From assembly GCA_944354085.1 (NCBI GenBank), contig CALVPW010000021.1, positions 1-8,375 of the forward strand: 8,375 bases of DNA, read 5' to 3'. Position numbers and translations under genes: made by a program. This stretch comes from an uncultured Clostridia bacterium. GTDB lineage: Bacteria; Bacillota; Clostridia; Christensenellales; Borkfalkiaceae. The notes beneath the pieces were generated by a model that did no database searches, was not told the DNA's origin, and saw only the letters and a program-made list of their open reading frames with translations. Below, in pieces: positions 6,953 to 8,375 of the stretch (the stretch's first letter is position 1; each line of letters opens with the position of its first letter).

Positions 6953-7459
6953 ATGCCGGGTAAATTGGGCAAAACGACGGAGCAGCGCCTTGCGATGATG
7001 CGCAACCAGGCGTCCCAGCTTCTTTGGTACGGCAGGATCGAAACGACGGCTTCCCGCGCGAAGGAGCTGCGCTCCTACGTGGAAAAGCTGATCACCAAAG
7101 CGATCAATTCTTACGACGACGTCGTCGAGTACGAGATCGTCTCCAAGGATAAGAAGGGCAAGGAGATCAAAACGACCGCCATCAAAGACGGTCCCAAGCG
7201 CCTTGCAGCCCGCCGCGCCATCATGGCGAAGACGTACGATCTCAAGGAGATCAAAGCCTTTAACGAGAAGAAGAGCGACTACAAAAAGCGCACGGCTGAT
7301 ATCCAGCACCCGCTCATGGAGAAGCTCTTTAACGAGATCGCTCCCAAGTACGCACAGCGCAAAGAGGAGATCGGTCAGGGCGGCGGTTACACCCGCATCT
7401 ATCTCCTTGGTCAGCGCCGCGGCGACGGCGCCGAGCAGGCAGTCATCGAACTCATCTGA
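6953..7459 (+). CDS. rplQ: 50S ribosomal protein L17, enlarged form with internal insertions
   Basis: L17 binds 23S rRNA near the peptide exit. The ends are canonical: LGKTTEQRLAMMRNQASQLLWYGRIETTASRAKELRSYVEKLIT (5-48) and GGGYTRIYLLGQRRGDGAEQAVIELI (143-168), with LFNEIAPKY at 125-133. The protein has 168 residues, whereas most bacterial L17 are about 113-130. The extra length lies between residues about 51-83 (lysine-rich, with KDKKGKEIKTTAIKDGPK), 97-120 and a short stretch at 137-142. I recall similar long forms in other Clostridia, so this looks like a lineage trait rather than a fusion. The ribosome binding site AAGGAGG (6938-6944) lies inside the rpoA 3' end, which suggests coupling. 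It is the last gene of the operon. Confidence 0.95.
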   Translation: MPGKLGKTTEQRLAMMRNQASQLLWYGRIETTASRAKELRSYVEKLITKAINSYDDVVEYEIVSKDKKGKEIKTTAIKDGPKRLAARRAIMAKTYDLKEIKAFNEKKSDYKKRTADIQHPLMEKLFNEIAPKYAQRKEEIGQGGGYTRIYLLGQRRGDGAEQAVIELI

Positions 7460-7491
7460 AAAAGTCCTCCCGCACCGCGGGAGGCTTTTTT
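7458..7491 (+). terminator. Intrinsic terminator of the alpha operon
   Basis: A perfect 8-bp stem CCTCCCGC (7466-7473) and GCGGGAGG (7477-7484), with loop ACC, is followed by C and six T residues (7486-7491). A run of A residues upstream (7459-7463) gives it the symmetric look of terminators that can also work on the other strand. It begins right at the rplQ stop codon and ends the S10-spc-alpha transcript. Confidence 0.93.
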
Positions 7492-7638
7492 ATGCGGTCG
7501 GCGTCGCGCTATGCGCGTTTCGAATTACTGTCATGCAGAAAATCTGTATAATCGGTGCATTTTGCGCCGATTATTTGCATTTTTCGGGCGCGTATCCCAA
7601 ATTTTTTGCATGAATGTGCCGAACGCGCGGGCAGGCGT
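7492..7638. other. Non-coding spacer between the alpha operon and the ABC lipoprotein gene
   Basis: No open frame here has a ribosome binding site or recognisable product. Base composition shifts to A/T-rich blocks. The motif TTTGCAT occurs at 7574-7580 and 7605-7611, and TGCAT also at 7556-7560. One long hairpin is listed separately. A TATAAT at 7547-7552 lacks a fitting -35 box. Nothing else is seen. Confidence 0.6.
7548..7574. repeat. 11-bp inverted repeat in the spacer
   Basis: ATAATCGGTGC (7548-7558) and GCGCCGATTAT (7564-7574) pair over 11 bp with one G-U and a loop of five (ATTTT). The sequence after it is TTGCATTTTT, so a T-run lies six bases away rather than directly after the stem, which makes it a weak terminator at best. 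It could be a back-up terminator, an operator-like palindrome or part of a small RNA. Confidence 0.55.
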
Positions 7639-7668
7639 TTGACAAGGCGCCCCCGCATATGCTAAAAT
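7639..7668 (+). promoter_or_regulatory. Sigma-A-type promoter of the ABC lipoprotein gene
   Basis: A perfect -35 TTGACA (7639-7644), an 18-base spacer and a -10 TAAAAT (7663-7668) with an extended TG at 7660-7661 are present. The predicted start is about 7675, giving a short leader of about 27 bases before the ATG at 7702. The spacing and the ATATGCTA block match the rpsM promoter. The spacer contains GGCGCC and the palindrome GCATATGC (7655-7662), either of which might be chance. Confidence 0.82.
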
Positions 7669-7701
7669 ATTTGAAATACCTTATGATAGGAGAGAAGAGG
7701 G

Positions 7702-8375
7702 ATGAAACGTATGAAAAGCATTCTGCTCGCCGGCTGCATGCTGGCGGCGGGCGGTCTTTCCGCAGTCGGGCTCACGGCTTGCTCGACGACGGATTACACG
7801 GTCGGGATCTTGCAGCTCGTAACGCACTCCGCGCTCGACGCGGCAACGCAGGGTTTCCGCGACACGCTGCAGGCGAAGATGGACGAGGCGAACAAGACCA
7901 TCGAATTCGATTATCAGAACGCGCAGAACGACACGGCGACCTGCACGACGATCGCCAACAAGTTCGTATCGGGCGGGTACGATCTCATCCTCGCCAACGC
8001 GACGCCCGCTTTGCAGGCGTGCGTCAATTCCACGACGAGCATCCCCATCCTCGGGACGTCCGTCACGCTGTACAGCGACGCGCTGGGGCTCAAAGATTTT
8101 GACGACGACGATCCCGCCGCGGCGACGGGCATCAACGTCTCGGGCACGAGCGATCTGGCGCCGCTCGCCGATCAGGCGCAGATGATCCTCGATATGTTCC
8201 CCGAAGCAAAGACGGTCGGGCTGTTGTATTGTTCGGCGGAGTCCAACTCCAAATACCAGGTCGATCAGGTGGCGGCGTATCTCGAAGCGAAGGGGATCGA
8301 GAGCAAGCACTACGGCTTTACCGATTCCAACGACATTTCCGCGGTGACGACGGCGGCTGCCGCCGCATGCGACGT
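7702..8375 (+). CDS. ABC transporter substrate-binding lipoprotein (ABC_sub_bind/TrpX-like family), 3' truncated
   Basis: The gene runs off the right edge after 224 complete codons. The N-terminus has a basic start (MKRMK), a hydrophobic core and a lipobox LTAC with the lipidated cysteine at residue 27, so the protein should be anchored outside the membrane. The mature part begins TDYTVGILQLVTHSALDAATQGFRDTLQ, with DYQNAQND (70-77), IANKFVSGGYDLILANATPALQA (84-106) and SIPILGTSVT (113-122), then a second lobe starting near KTVGLLY (170-176). This pattern is that of the ABC_sub_bind family (PF04392), whose studied members include tryptophan and other amino acid binders; the ligand here cannot be read. 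A permease and ATPase would be expected downstream. GGAG at 7689-7692 supports the ATG at 7702; the in-frame ATG at 7711 is an alternative start. Confidence 0.88.
   Translation, partial: MKRMKSILLAGCMLAAGGLSAVGLTACSTTDYTVGILQLVTHSALDAATQGFRDTLQAKMDEANKTIEFDYQNAQNDTATCTTIANKFVSGGYDLILANATPALQACVNSTTSIPILGTSVTLYSDALGLKDFDDDDPAAATGINVSGTSDLAPLADQAQMILDMFPEAKTVGLLYCSAESNSKYQVDQVAAYLEAKGIESKHYGFTDSNDISAVTTAAAAACD

Noticed and set aside
7547..7552. TATAAT in the spacer as a promoter
   Set aside because: No sequence resembling TTGACA lies 16-18 bases upstream (only TTACTG and neighbours), so the match is likely chance in an A/T-rich stretch.
7614..8102. 162-codon frame overlapping the lipoprotein gene on the same strand
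   Set aside because: It begins upstream of the promoter and runs out of frame through the lipoprotein gene, giving an arginine- and histidine-rich shadow.
1..8375. Search for mobile elements, CRISPR arrays, tRNA or rRNA genes and toxin or defence genes
   Set aside because: I saw no transposase, integrase, regularly spaced repeats, tRNA-like cloverleaf or defence gene; the window is housekeeping genes plus one transport gene.

Overview
This window is the distal part of the bacterial S10-spc-alpha ribosomal protein supercluster plus the start of an unrelated transport gene, all on the + strand. The order is rpsE (5' truncated), rpmD, rplO, secY, adk, map, infA, rpmJ, rpsM, rpsK, rpsD, rpoA, rplQ, a strong intrinsic terminator, a non-coding gap of about 210 bases, then an ABC-transporter lipoprotein gene that runs off the right edge. 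I infer a GC-rich member of the Bacillota, most likely an uncultured clostridial lineage. The reasons are the gene order with adk, map, infA and rpmJ between secY and rpsM, rpsD inside the alpha cluster, a zinc-free clostridial-type S4, strong AAGGAGG-type ribosome binding sites before most genes, and near-consensus TTGACA/TATAAT promoters. Genus cannot be read from the sequence.

Region 1 (1-4092) is a tight run of small- and large-subunit proteins, the SecY translocon channel, adenylate kinase, methionine aminopeptidase and initiation factor IF-1. Gaps are 3 to 51 bases, and adk and map overlap by ATGA. Region 2 (4093-4588) is the regulatory heart of the window. A 129-base hairpin-rich spacer precedes rpmJ (L36). 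Just after rpmJ lies a near-perfect extended -10 promoter whose -10 box sits at the centre of a 12-bp inverted repeat, followed by a leader of about 190 bases that can fold into several hairpins. Region 3 (4589-7491) is the alpha operon proper: S13, S11, S4, the RNA polymerase alpha subunit and L17, ended by a textbook terminator. Region 4 (7492-8375) is a spacer with one long hairpin, a second strong promoter and a putative substrate-binding lipoprotein.

The genes of regions 1-3 build and run the gene expression machinery: ribosomal proteins, RNA polymerase alpha, translation initiation, N-terminal methionine removal, adenine nucleotide balance and protein export. The final gene is a separate transcription unit.

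I found no sign of an undescribed multi-gene system. Every long coding region belongs to a known family. The points worth a second look are regulatory (the palindrome over the rpsM promoter, the rpsM leader, the infA-rpmJ spacer) and small protein-family variations (an L36 with an extra residue in its zinc motif, an enlarged L17).
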